A stretch of DNA of 64,000 nt from Lachnospiraceae bacterium UBA7205 (GTDB lineage: Bacteria > Bacillota > Clostridia > Lachnospirales > Lachnospiraceae): positions 1 through 64,000 of the forward strand of contig DKUL01000075.1 of assembly GCA_002490665.1 (NCBI GenBank). Direction: 5' to 3'. Both the position numbers and the translations under genes were made by a program. The notes under the pieces are model-generated. The model worked only from the letters and a program-made list of their open reading frames with translations, was not told the DNA's origin and searched no databases. Positions 1-9,333 of this stretch are shown piece by piece (position 1 is the first letter of the stretch; every line of letters starts with the position of its first letter).

Positions 1-3000
1 CTCATTTGCGGTCAGTTTAAGGTCTTCCCCTCCATACCATTTATAAGACGGATCCAGGAACGCATATTTCACGGTTCTTTCCTTGTCGGATGTCATCTTC
101 ATTGTTACCTTATATGTCGCCCCTTGTTCCAGTTTCAGGTTTTCCTTATACTTGAGCTGGACATTCCAGTCTGCTGTTCCGACATTGGTAACATCATAAA
201 CCGCCTTATTCTCCGCAAAGCTTACATCTGCCGCACCCGGCGCTGTTATTGAATTCTCCCAGTATGTTTCTGCATTCGCAAAATTTCCATCCTTAATCAT
301 ATTCTTGTCTGTCGGTGTCGGATCCTCACCTTTCACTGGCGGTTTTACGGTACAATCCGTCTCTGTCTCTTCATCAGCCGTTGCATCGTCATTGACTTTC
401 ACAATGCTGACATTTGTAATTTCAACGGCGTGTTCTCCTAAGTCTGCCTCTTCCGTTTTGCCCAGCAGAATCTGGAATGTGACTGCTCCGTCCGTATACT
501 TGTCGCCTAATGTCATCATCCGGCTGACTGCCTTTTTCATATCTTTTGTCAGGGTGATGGTCTCCCTGCCGCATTCTTCGCCACTGGCGTTGAGAAGGAC
601 GACGACTGCATTTCTGCTGACAGAAGAAGCTATCTCGAAGTTTACCTTATACTTCGCACCTTTTTCCATTATAATACCTGCCTGCCCCAGCTGTACATCC
701 CCTTCTGCTGTTCCGGCATTGAAAATCTCGTATCTTGCCTTACCGCCTGTAAAGGATGGCTCCGCTTCGGCGCCGGCATCTGTGTTGACTGTAGCAATCC
801 ATGGCTCCCTGCCTGCTGCAAAGTCACCATTTTCAACCAGGTCTGTTTCACCGCCGACCTTCACAACACTGACGTCATCAATCTCGATTGTTGAAACAGG
901 TGTGTCAATCGGCTGTGCCTTGTCGTTGTCCTTATAAATCTGACCCATTGAAATGACAAATGTAATTTCCTTGTGGGTAGGCTTATCGCCCACCTCGAGC
1001 GTAAAATCGACTGCCTTTTCCTCATTTGCTGTCAGGGCAACATCTTCTCCTCCATACCAGTCATACGCCGGATTCAGGAACGCATATTTTACGATCCTTG
1101 GCTCTGTGGATTTTAATTTCATCTTTACCTGATATGTCGCGCCCTTTTCCAGCTTCAGCAGTTCCTTATGCTTAAGCTGGATGTGCCAGTCTTCCTCTCC
1201 GACATTGGTAATCGTATAAACTGCTTTTCCATCCGCAAAGCTTACCTCGGCTGCCCCCGGTGATGTCACTGCGTCTTCCCAGTGCTCGCTGCCTGCCTCA
1301 AAATCACCGTTTGCAATCAGGTTCCTGCCCGGCTCTACAGGCGTTTCTGGCGGCTCTTCCTGTGCCTCTGTCTCTTCCAGGTTAATATTGTCAATCACTA
1401 TAGTATGCTTGTCGGATATCTGCTTTCCTCCGACTGCGCCCATCGAAATACTGAGCACGGTCTTCGGGTCCGTATCGTAGTCCATTAGAAATACTTTTTC
1501 AAACTTCTGGAACCCTGCGGTCAACGCTGCCCTGGGCTGTCCGGAGTACGGCGTCCAGTTATCATCGCTTGTGCCGTCTCTCTGCAGCGCATACATAATC
1601 TCCCTGTCCACGGTTGACTTCGCATCAAATGAAAGCTTATACCATTTGCCCTTTTCGAGCTTAATGCCATTCTGCTTTAACTGGATATACCAGTCCTGAC
1701 TGCCGGTATCGGCGATATCGATGGAGAACGCATCCTTCTCATTTAGCGAGTCCACAACACAAGCCGGAACCTTTGCCGCGTCATTTACATAGACTTCATA
1801 TCCCAGCATTCCGGCAGAGAAGTCACCGTTTACGATCAGGGCATCTTCCCGGACTGCCACATTGTCGATATATACCGTGCCAGGTGTCCCAAGCAGGAAA
1901 CGAAGCGCGGTTCCTTTTAATTCCGCAGGCGTGTCAAACTCGTACCTGAATGTCTGCTTTTCTGTTGTCAGCGCACTGTCAAATGTATTTCCTGCCAGCT
2001 CGGTCCTGATTGTCTTTGCCCCGTCCGCATAGGCGTCAAAGCTGAAGGCATACTTCTTTCCCCCGCTGATTGCTATGGGGTTCTGGCTCACGACTACCTG
2101 GTCAGGCGCTGTCACTGAATCCGGTACCTTCACTTCCAATTCACGTCTGCCGTTGACAGACACGCTTGTTCCCCTGCCTGTTGCAACGTCCCAGTCCCAG
2201 TCCCAGTATGCGAGACGAAGCTTGCCCGGCTCATTGCCCTCGTCAAACGATCCGTTATAGACATAATTGCCGTCCGGGCGCATGCCTTTTTCTTCTTTCT
2301 CCGCGCTGCCTTCCTTTACAAGTCTCACATTGGTAATATGGACTGTCGCCAGCGAGCCCTGGTTTCCAAGGTTAAACTCCACCCTGCCGTTCGGATCGCT
2401 GTCCCCGGTCATGTCAAATATGTGCTCATATGTCTTCTTCTCTGTCGTCAGTTCCACTGTCTTATCATCCAGATAGCGGATATATCCCCTGTCAGGAGCA
2501 GAGATGTCGGTAATCATGGTACGCGCCTCGTCTGCCCATGCATCGTAAGTCAGCTTGTATTTTGCACCGTTTTCCATCGGCAGGTCTGCCTGCACCAGCT
2601 GTACGCCATAATTTACCGTGCCGGCATTTGTCGATATGATATGCAGCGCATTGTCGGAAATCTCGGCTGTTGCCGCACCGCCCTCCGCAAACAAAAGGCG
2701 CCAGTTGGAATCCTCCTTGGACAAATCCTCAGCCTTTGAGAAGTCGCCATTGACAATATAGTTTCCGGTCTCATCCGGATCCCTGAGCTGCACGATGCTT
2801 TCCGGCCTGTCAACATCCATGTCATAGTGGTCTTTCTGGTATACCCTGACATAATCGATGACAAACTGCGCATTTTCCTCAAATACGGCATCATCATCGG
2901 GATATCCGACCCAGCTGCCGCCGACAGCCAGATTCAGTATCATGTAAAACGGCTGGTCGTAGGGTGCGGGATAAGCGACCTTCCCAAATCCATCCTTCTT

Positions 3001-5649
3001 GGTAAACCAGTCATTCACGGTGTAAGTCAGCACATCATCCACATAAAAACGGAACTCGCCCGGATCCCACTCGCAGGCAAACACATGGAAATCTTCCCCG
3101 AAATCTGCCTGTCCCGCGGGCAATGTATAGCTGCCCTGCTTCTGCGTGTGCGGTTCTCCGAAATGGAGTGTCGAATAGCTTGTGTCAAGCGCGCTTCCGT
3201 GCACTTCCATGATATCAATCTCGCCGCACTTTGGCCACTGTCCATAGTAACCTTCATTCTCCGGCATCATCCAGAATGCAGGCAGGAAGCCTTTTCCGCT
3301 TGGCACCTTTGCCCTTACCTCAAATCTGCCGTACTGGAACGTATGCTTGCTCTGCGTATTGATTCTGCCGGATGTATAATATGGCTTTCCGTCGCGCATT
3401 TCCTTAAGCGCCTGGATATAGAGCATTCCATCCTTGACGTAGGTATTGTTCGGAGAGTCGCCATACTCCTGTAATTCCGCATTTACCCATCCGGGTTCAT
3501 GATATTCAAAATTCCAGTCATTCAGATTGAGCGTGTCAAACTCATCCGCCCAGACGAGGTCGCCCTTCTCATAGGAACCAGCGCCCCCTGCCGTTGCCTT
3601 TGCCGGAATGGTTCTGGTATTTTCTGCGCCGCAGCGGCTGCATACCTGTTTTTCAAGTCCTGCCGAATGCGCCGTTGCCTTGACTTCCATCATCCATCTG
3701 CCAAACTGATGACCCAGCGGCTGTTCGATGTCCTGTGTCTTTGACTCGCATTTCGGACAGTATTTTGTCGCAAGACCGCTCTTATCACATGTAACTGTCC
3801 TGACATCGCGCTTCTCGTCCACCTTATCCTGCGGCACCGTTCCCCACTCATGCTCACAGTCTGTCACATACACATAGCAGCTTTCGGACACGCCGTTTGC
3901 CGTTATCGTGATTTCCGCCATGCCCGCTTTCTTTCCTGTGATATTGCCCTTATTATCCACTTTGACAATCTTTGTGTTTTTCGACTTGAACTTCGTGGTC
4001 TGGGCTGCGCCGACAACATCGACATCAATTCTGTCCTGTCCGCTTGTCTTCAGCACATAATAATACTTTTCAGGCGTTACCTGTGTCTCTTTTACCCGGA
4101 TCCAGCATTTTGCCGCCACGCCGTTTGCCGTAGCGGTAACAAGTGTCTGCCCTTCGCCTACGGCAGTTACCTTGCCGTTTGCCGCCACTTTTGCAACGTC
4201 CTCATTGCTGCTGCTCCACACAGCCTTTTTCTGTGGTCCGTCCACAACAGCCTTTAACGTAACCTGGTTGTTTTTGCCTTTTGTGTACAGCGTATACTCG
4301 CTCTGTTTGAGTGCAATCGTCGGCGTATACTCGTCAACGGTTATGGATACCGTATCCTCGACACCGTTTGCAGCTGCCGTAATGACTGCCGTGCCCGGTT
4401 TCTTTGCCGTAATCTTTCCCTTGCTTACCGAAACGACCTTGGGATTGCTGCTTTTCCACTTGACGGCATTCTTGCGCCCGATGATGTCATAGTCCAGCAC
4501 ATATGTCTTTGCCGTTCCCTTTGTCTTGAGATGTACAATATTTTCCTCTATCAGCGTTCTTGTGTCTTTTACCGCAACCTCGCAGGTATCCACTGCAGCC
4601 GGATTCTCGCCGCTCTTTACCGTAATGGTTGCAGTACCGGCGCTGACTGCCGTCACCAGCCCGTTGCTGTCAACCGTTGCAACCGCTTCGTTGCCGCTGC
4701 TCCATGTCACGGCGGTGCCTTTTGCAGCATTTGTCTTAAGCTGTTTCGTCTCTCCCTGATTTGTCCCTGCACCTGTTTTTGTCACATACAGGACTGCGTG
4801 CTCCTCACTGATGGAAAGCAGTCCTTCTATTACAGTAACCTCGCATTCTGCCTTCACGCCGTTTGCAGTTGCCGTAATCTTTGCTGTTCCCGCGCTTTTT
4901 CCGGTTACCTTGCCGCCCTTTACGACTGCAACCGCAGGGTTGTCACTTTCCCATGCGATCTTCTTGCTTGCACCGATAACCGTCGGCAGAAGCTTTACGG
5001 AGCTTCCCGCGCCTTTCGTGCTTAGCTGCATCTTCCCGATGTTCAGGGAAAGCCCGTTGTCAAGCACGGTGATATTGCAGACGGATGTCTTTCCGTTTGC
5101 CCTGGCTGTTATCGCTGCCCTGCCCGCTGCCTTGGGGATGACCTTTCCCATGGTATCCACGGTGGCAACGGCTTCGTTGCTGCTGCTCCACGCGATATCC
5201 TTGCTTGCTCCCTTTACGGATGCCTTCAGCTGAATCGACGTGCAGTCTTTTGCATCGCTTCCATAATAGATGGATGCCGCCGTCTTATTCAGTTTAATGC
5301 TTGGTTCCACCACCGTGACGGTACAGATTTCGCGCGGAAATCCGATTCCTGATGAAATGATGGCTTTTCCTTTACTGAGGGCGGTCACGATTCCCCTTTC
5401 TCCCTCCTGGTCCACCTTCGCGATATTCTCATTCCACGAATTCCATCTCGGTTTCCTGTCGTTTTCCCCTAGTCCGGTTATTTCAAGCAGCAGTTTATTA
5501 TCGCTGTCGCCAAGATTAACTGTTGCCTTAGTAACATTAATGGAAAAACTACTTGCAGCGCGGAGAACAATACCCCCTCCCCCTACAATAAAAACCAGTA
5601 TAAAAGTCAAAATCAATACGCGTATCGAATTGTGTATTTTTGCTTTCAT
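1..5649 (-). CDS. Secreted multimodular GH16 beta-glucanase (laminarinase-like), C-terminus beyond the window
   Basis: Reads from ATG at 5649 (GGAAG upstream) off the left edge, giving at least 1883 residues. A signal peptide (residues 1-31, hydrophobic run LILTFILVFIVGGGGIVL) is followed by about seven BIG2-type Ig-like repeats (about 33-598). A Cys-rich linker with two CxxC pairs (599-690) comes next, then a GH16 domain (about 700-945) and at least six CBM4/CenC-like jelly-roll modules opening with NGDF/NGSF-like motifs. The GH16 signature GEIDIMEVHG puts the nucleophile at E810 and acid/base at E815 (bases 3205-3222). The extra Met in EIDIME is typical of endo-beta-1,3-glucanases rather than lichenases (family knowledge). 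The enzyme probably cuts beta-1,3-glucan outside the cell. It is the last gene in a run with the chemoreceptor at 5744-8242, which shares one of its binding modules. Substrate is inferred, not proven. Confidence 0.92.
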   Translation of the reverse strand, partial: MKAKIHNSIRVLILTFILVFIVGGGGIVLRAASSFSINVTKATVNLGDSDNKLLLEITGLGENDRKPRWNSWNENIAKVDQEGERGIVTALSKGKAIISSGIGFPREICTVTVVEPSIKLNKTAASIYYGSDAKDCTSIQLKASVKGASKDIAWSSSNEAVATVDTMGKVIPKAAGRAAITARANGKTSVCNITVLDNGLSLNIGKMQLSTKGAGSSVKLLPTVIGASKKIAWESDNPAVAVVKGGKVTGKSAGTAKITATANGVKAECEVTVIEGLLSISEEHAVLYVTKTGAGTNQGETKQLKTNAAKGTAVTWSSGNEAVATVDSNGLVTAVSAGTATITVKSGENPAAVDTCEVAVKDTRTLIEENIVHLKTKGTAKTYVLDYDIIGRKNAVKWKSSNPKVVSVSKGKITAKKPGTAVITAAANGVEDTVSITVDEYTPTIALKQSEYTLYTKGKNNQVTLKAVVDGPQKKAVWSSSNEDVAKVAANGKVTAVGEGQTLVTATANGVAAKCWIRVKETQVTPEKYYYVLKTSGQDRIDVDVVGAAQTTKFKSKNTKIVKVDNKGNITGKKAGMAEITITANGVSESCYVYVTDCEHEWGTVPQDKVDEKRDVRTVTCDKSGLATKYCPKCESKTQDIEQPLGHQFGRWMMEVKATAHSAGLEKQVCSRCGAENTRTIPAKATAGGAGSYEKGDLVWADEFDTLNLNDWNFEYHEPGWVNAELQEYGDSPNNTYVKDGMLYIQALKEMRDGKPYYTSGRINTQSKHTFQYGRFEVRAKVPSGKGFLPAFWMMPENEGYYGQWPKCGEIDIMEVHGSALDTSYSTLHFGEPHTQKQGSYTLPAGQADFGEDFHVFACEWDPGEFRFYVDDVLTYTVNDWFTKKDGFGKVAYPAPYDQPFYMILNLAVGGSWVGYPDDDAVFEENAQFVIDYVRVYQKDHYDMDVDRPESIVQLRDPDETGNYIVNGDFSKAEDLSKEDSNWRLLFAEGGAATAEISDNALHIISTNAGTVNYGVQLVQADLPMENGAKYKLTYDAWADEARTMITDISAPDRGYIRYLDDKTVELTTEKKTYEHIFDMTGDSDPNGRVEFNLGNQGSLATVHITNVRLVKEGSAEKEEKGMRPDGNYVYNGSFDEGNEPGKLRLAYWDWDWDVATGRGTSVSVNGRRELEVKVPDSVTAPDQVVVSQNPIAISGGKKYAFSFDAYADGAKTIRTELAGNTFDSALTTEKQTFRYEFDTPAELKGTALRFLLGTPGTVYIDNVAVREDALIVNGDFSAGMLGYEVYVNDAAKVPACVVDSLNEKDAFSIDIADTGSQDWYIQLKQNGIKLEKGKWYKLSFDAKSTVDREIMYALQRDGTSDDNWTPYSGQPRAALTAGFQKFEKVFLMDYDTDPKTVLSISMGAVGGKQISDKHTIVIDNINLEETEAQEEPPETPVEPGRNLIANGDFEAGSEHWEDAVTSPGAAEVSFADGKAVYTITNVGEEDWHIQLKHKELLKLEKGATYQVKMKLKSTEPRIVKYAFLNPAYDWYGGEDVALTANEEKAVDFTLEVGDKPTHKEITFVISMGQIYKDNDKAQPIDTPVSTIEIDDVSVVKVGGETDLVENGDFAAGREPWIATVNTDAGAEAEPSFTGGKARYEIFNAGTAEGDVQLGQAGIIMEKGAKYKVNFEIASSVSRNAVVVLLNASGEECGRETITLTKDMKKAVSRMMTLGDKYTDGAVTFQILLGKTEEADLGEHAVEITNVSIVKVNDDATADEETETDCTVKPPVKGEDPTPTDKNMIKDGNFANAETYWENSITAPGAADVSFAENKAVYDVTNVGTADWNVQLKYKENLKLEQGATYKVTMKMTSDKERTVKYAFLDPSYKWYGGEDLKLTANE

Positions 5650-5743
5650 CTGTCTCTTCCTTTCTTCATCATTTTCCTTTACCACCAGTTGCCATTTTAA
5701 CACTTCTTTGCCGTTCTCACCCCCTGTCCTACAGTGCAGGAAT

Positions 5744-8242
5744 CTACACCTTGAAGGTCTGAATCTGCATCTTCAGTTCCTCTGCCGAGGTTGTCAGCTC
5801 CTCAGACTCCCTTGCCACTGCCTCGCTGTTTGCCATGAGTCCGTCAGCCTGCTCCACCAATGTGTCCGAGGAGCGCAGGATTTCCTCCGAGCTTGCCGCC
5901 TGCTCCTCCGAGATGGCTGCCACATTGCGTGCCACATCCTCCACCTTGTCGACCTTCTGCATCATATTCTGAACCAGTCCGCCGACCGCCATGATGTTCT
6001 CAAAAATCGTGTCAAACGTCACGACCGCATTCCCAATCAGGCTGCTGCTGTCACTGATGTTTTCGACACTGCTGTTTGCCTGCGCGATGACATCACCGAT
6101 TAACGTCTGTATCTCCAATACCAGCTTATCAATATTCTGTACGGACTCCATGCTCGTCTGCGCAAGCTTCGCAATCTCGGACGCGACCACTGCAAAGCCC
6201 CTTCCGGCTTCACCGGCGCGTGCCGCCTCAATCGACGCGTTCAGCGACAACAGGTTCGTCTCATCCGCAATTTCGCCGATAACCCTGGTAATATCGGTTA
6301 TCTCGCCCGACACATTCCCCACTTCATCAATCGCATGCTGCAGCTTCCGCACGGAACCGTCAATGCTCTGCATCGCCGTACCAACATCCTGCATAACCGC
6401 CTTTCCTTTTCTGGAAATGTCAACCGTCTTTGTCATCCTGTCGCTCATGTCGTTTCCGTCGTCCTTTGTCTCGGCAACAAATTCCGCAAGCGACGTTGCG
6501 CTCTTTGCAATCTCGTTGACGGAGAGAGACAGCTGCTCGACTGTCGCATTCAGATCCTTCATGGACTGGTTCTGCTTTTTCGAGGCGTCAAACATATGAT
6601 TCGACACATCCTTGCTTCTATCCGCCTGGTCATGCAGCTTGTGCGACACATTGTCTATGGAAAGAATCATGGTGCGCATCGTGGCGATAAATTTCTCCAC
6701 GCAGCGACTCATCACGCCAATCTCGTCTTTGTTCCTTGAAGCCTTGTACACCGCAAAATTTCCGTCGGTCATATTCTTGATGACCTCCGTCAGCTTCTTC
6801 ACCGGATTAATTACGATGTGGACAATCCTTTCAATTAATACGGTCAGCGCCAGTATGGACAAAATGCTGAATATAATCATGACATTTCTGATATTGTTGA
6901 GGTCCTGGTATATTGTTTTTGACGGAACATAGGAGACAAGCACCCAGTCCGTGCCGGCTATCTCCTGAAACACGGTCATGTTTCCGTCCATCTCCACCAA
7001 GTCCATGTCACACGCTGAGATTTTTTCTTCGAGATTCCCCATGAAGCTGCTGCCGAGCGTCCCCAGTCTTTTGGAAATCGCACTCGTGTCGCGCGATGCC
7101 AGTACCGTGCAGTCATTGGCATTGACAAGCAGCGATTCCGCCTTGTCCATTTTCACAAAGCTGTTGACATAGACACTGACTTTGTCAAGCGGCAAATCCA
7201 TGGAAATGACACGGATGTCATCTGATGCCGTGCGCAGCATACCACATACACTGATGACCGGATTCCCCTCCTCATTGGTATATGCATCCGTATATCCCAC
7301 GTTCACCCTTGTCAGCCCATCCCGGAACCATTCGGTCTGTGTTACATCAGTACCTGGCGAATCCCCGTTTGCTCCCGCAGCGGGCGGCTGGGCGGTCATT
7401 TTGACTGACACGTTGCTGATTTTAACGCTTGCCGTGGAGCCTGCCGCCCCCAGGTTAAATTCCATGCGCCCATTTGCATCATCATAATCCGTCATGGTAA
7501 AATCATAGCTGTATGTCTGTTTTTCCGTTGTCAAGTCTACAATCGTATCTGGAAGATAGCGCTGGTAATCCCTGTCCGGCGCCGTGACGCTTACTTTCAT
7601 CGTCCTTGCCTCGTCCGCATAAGCGTCAAAGCGAACCTGGTATACAGCATCCTTTTTCAGCGGTACATTCGGCTGTACATACTGCACGCTGTAGTCCACC
7701 GTCCCCTCATTTACCGTGTCAATGACGGTCTCACCATCCTGAATCTGCGCCTGCGCATCGCCTTCGAGCGCCGTAAAAAACATCCAGTCCTTGTCATCCG
7801 TCAGACTCTCGGCAACCGCAAAATCGCCGTTGTTGAGATAATTCCCATCAGCCCCTGCATCACGCAGTTCAACAGACTTAAACGATTTCGCCCTGAAAAC
7901 TTTCCCATCCATGCCGGCTATGTAAAATCCATTGGTGTAATTGCTGTCAAAATTGTAATAAGAATCCAAAAAGTCCTGTACCTGCTTCTCGTCGAAATCC
8001 ATCTGCTCAACCGCCTGCTTGGCGACACTGATGGATACAAGGTTCTGGTTCAGCCATGACTCGATTGCGGCAGCCTGGCTCTCCACGGAAGTCTGCAAAA
8101 GATTGTGGGCATCCGCCTTGATGACTTTTTTGGACACATAATAGGATAACCCTGTCAGAACCAGCATAATGATGATAATAACCGGCAGGATAATTCCGAG
8201 CAGCCTGACCTTTATGGAAATGACTTTGTCATCTTTTGTCAT
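5744..8242 (-). CDS. Methyl-accepting chemotaxis protein with a carbohydrate-binding module inserted in its Cache sensor
   Basis: 832 residues, ATG with GGAGG 7 nt upstream. TM1 at about residues 15-36; the extracellular dCache-type sensor starts normally (NYTNGFYIAGMDGKVFRAKSF, 101-121). At about 134-284 it is interrupted by a jelly-roll module beginning NYLNNGDF, and resumes with TEWFRDGL...GNPVISVCGMLR (303-337). TM2 (about 453-475), HAMP and a complete cytoplasmic signalling hairpin (ETNLLSLNASIEAARAGEAGRGFAVVASEIAKLA) follow. The inserted module closely matches the first CBM after the GH16 catalytic domain in the downstream gene: both contain ADEARTM, APDR-Y-RYL, LTTEK-TY and NGR-EFNLG. 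It likely lets the receptor contact glucan or glycan directly and steer motility; ligand is unknown. It sits 19 bp after a sugar-binding lipoprotein gene and 94 bp before GH16. Confidence 0.93.
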   Translation of the reverse strand: MTKDDKVISIKVRLLGIILPVIIIIMLVLTGLSYYVSKKVIKADAHNLLQTSVESQAAAIESWLNQNLVSISVAKQAVEQMDFDEKQVQDFLDSYYNFDSNYTNGFYIAGMDGKVFRAKSFKSVELRDAGADGNYLNNGDFAVAESLTDDKDWMFFTALEGDAQAQIQDGETVIDTVNEGTVDYSVQYVQPNVPLKKDAVYQVRFDAYADEARTMKVSVTAPDRDYQRYLPDTIVDLTTEKQTYSYDFTMTDYDDANGRMEFNLGAAGSTASVKISNVSVKMTAQPPAAGANGDSPGTDVTQTEWFRDGLTRVNVGYTDAYTNEEGNPVISVCGMLRTASDDIRVISMDLPLDKVSVYVNSFVKMDKAESLLVNANDCTVLASRDTSAISKRLGTLGSSFMGNLEEKISACDMDLVEMDGNMTVFQEIAGTDWVLVSYVPSKTIYQDLNNIRNVMIIFSILSILALTVLIERIVHIVINPVKKLTEVIKNMTDGNFAVYKASRNKDEIGVMSRCVEKFIATMRTMILSIDNVSHKLHDQADRSKDVSNHMFDASKKQNQSMKDLNATVEQLSLSVNEIAKSATSLAEFVAETKDDGNDMSDRMTKTVDISRKGKAVMQDVGTAMQSIDGSVRKLQHAIDEVGNVSGEITDITRVIGEIADETNLLSLNASIEAARAGEAGRGFAVVASEIAKLAQTSMESVQNIDKLVLEIQTLIGDVIAQANSSVENISDSSSLIGNAVVTFDTIFENIMAVGGLVQNMMQKVDKVEDVARNVAAISEEQAASSEEILRSSDTLVEQADGLMANSEAVARESEELTTSAEELKMQIQTFKV

Positions 8243-8261
8243 TTCAATCCCTCCAATTAAA

Positions 8262-9230
8262 CTATTTGTACTGTGCTACATTGCTGCTGTCTACCTTTTC
8301 AAACGGCACCAGAATATATTTGCCATCCTCCGACGCACCCTCAAGACCGGCTATCGACTGTCCGCCGGCAAGTCTCTTTGCAGCCTCGACTGCAAAAGAA
8401 ATCTGGCTGTCTGTCGGCTGGAATACCGTGAAATCCATGCGCCCCTCGGCAATCGCCTGACAGCCACCCACAGAAGCATCCACGCCGAGAAACAGCACAG
8501 AATCCGTGCTGACTCCTGCCTGTTCAAATGCGGCACGGGCACCAAGCGCCATATCGTCATTGTTTGACGCCACACAGTCGACCGGCTGTCCTGTCTTCAG
8601 AAACATCGCCATCAGCTCCTGTGCCTTTTCCGTGTTCCATCCGGCATTGTCCTCAAAGACATAGTTAATCTTCTTTCCGCTTGCCTTGAGCGTCTGCTTT
8701 AACCCTTTCGTCCTTCCGACCGCGCCCGACGCGTCCTTCGGACCCTTGAGGATTGCGACATTGATTTCATCCTTCTGTCCAAATCGTTCCAGAATGTACT
8801 CTGCCTGGTACTGCCCGGCCATAAACTCGTCCGATGCCACATAGACATACTTATCCTTCTCCAATGCACTGTCTGCCGGCGCATTGTTGATAAAGACCAT
8901 CGGCGTGTCGCCTGCCGCAGCCTTAATCTCCGTCACGGTATCCGGCGAAACCAGCCCGCACAGCAGCACATCGTACCCGCCGGCAGCGGCTTCCTTTATC
9001 TGGGCATCCTGTGTCTCCACAGAGTTTTCCGCATACCCGACTGCAAAGGACGCACCCTGTGCGGATGCCTGTTCTTCCAGGCGGCTTGCCCACCCTTCAT
9101 AATAGTCGCCGCTCTCAATTGCCGTATAATATATTTTTGTACTGCCCGCCGTATCGCTGCTGCCGCATCCGTTTCCAAACAGGACAAGCATTGCCGCTGC
9201 CAGAAATACTGCTCCATTCCTCCGCTTCAT
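8262..9230 (-). CDS. Ribose/galactose-type sugar-binding lipoprotein, no partner permease nearby
   Basis: About 322 residues. GGGGG lies 6 nt from the ATG at 9230; another ATG two codons upstream (9236) is possible. The signal peptide ends in a lipobox (LFGNGC), so the mature protein is a membrane-anchored lipoprotein. The rest is a periplasmic-binding-protein type I fold of the RbsB/sugar class: DAQIKEAAAGGYDVLLCGLVSPD, VFINNAP, ASNNDDMALGARAAFEQAG and LGVDASVGGCQAI are typical stretches. No ribose-type ATPase or permease is in the window. The gene is instead immediately upstream of the chemoreceptor. This suggests that it presents a bound sugar to that receptor, as RbsB and MglB do for Trg in enteric bacteria; this is inference. 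A minor transport role with distant permeases is the alternative. Confidence 0.85.
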   Translation of the reverse strand: MKRRNGAVFLAAAMLVLFGNGCGSSDTAGSTKIYYTAIESGDYYEGWASRLEEQASAQGASFAVGYAENSVETQDAQIKEAAAGGYDVLLCGLVSPDTVTEIKAAAGDTPMVFINNAPADSALEKDKYVYVASDEFMAGQYQAEYILERFGQKDEINVAILKGPKDASGAVGRTKGLKQTLKASGKKINYVFEDNAGWNTEKAQELMAMFLKTGQPVDCVASNNDDMALGARAAFEQAGVSTDSVLFLGVDASVGGCQAIAEGRMDFTVFQPTDSQISFAVEAAKRLAGGQSIAGLEGASEDGKYILVPFEKVDSSNVAQYK

Positions 9231-9292
9231 AATCATCCCCCATTCCTGCCAAATCCATTTACCCCAGGCACCAGTCTGCCGTGTATCATTTT

Positions 9293-9325
9293 GAAAAAAG
9301 CCCCAACAGCCGAAACTATTGGGGC
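9293..9325 (-). terminator. Rho-independent terminator after the HPr-like gene
   Basis: Arms GCCCCAA (9300-9306) and TTGGGGC (9319-9325) form a 7-bp stem. On the minus strand it is followed directly by six T residues. It lies 8 nt beyond the HPr-like stop codon and so closes the ABC transporter unit before the binding-lipoprotein/chemoreceptor/GH16 unit. Confidence 0.85.
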
Positions 9326-9333
9326 GTCCATCC

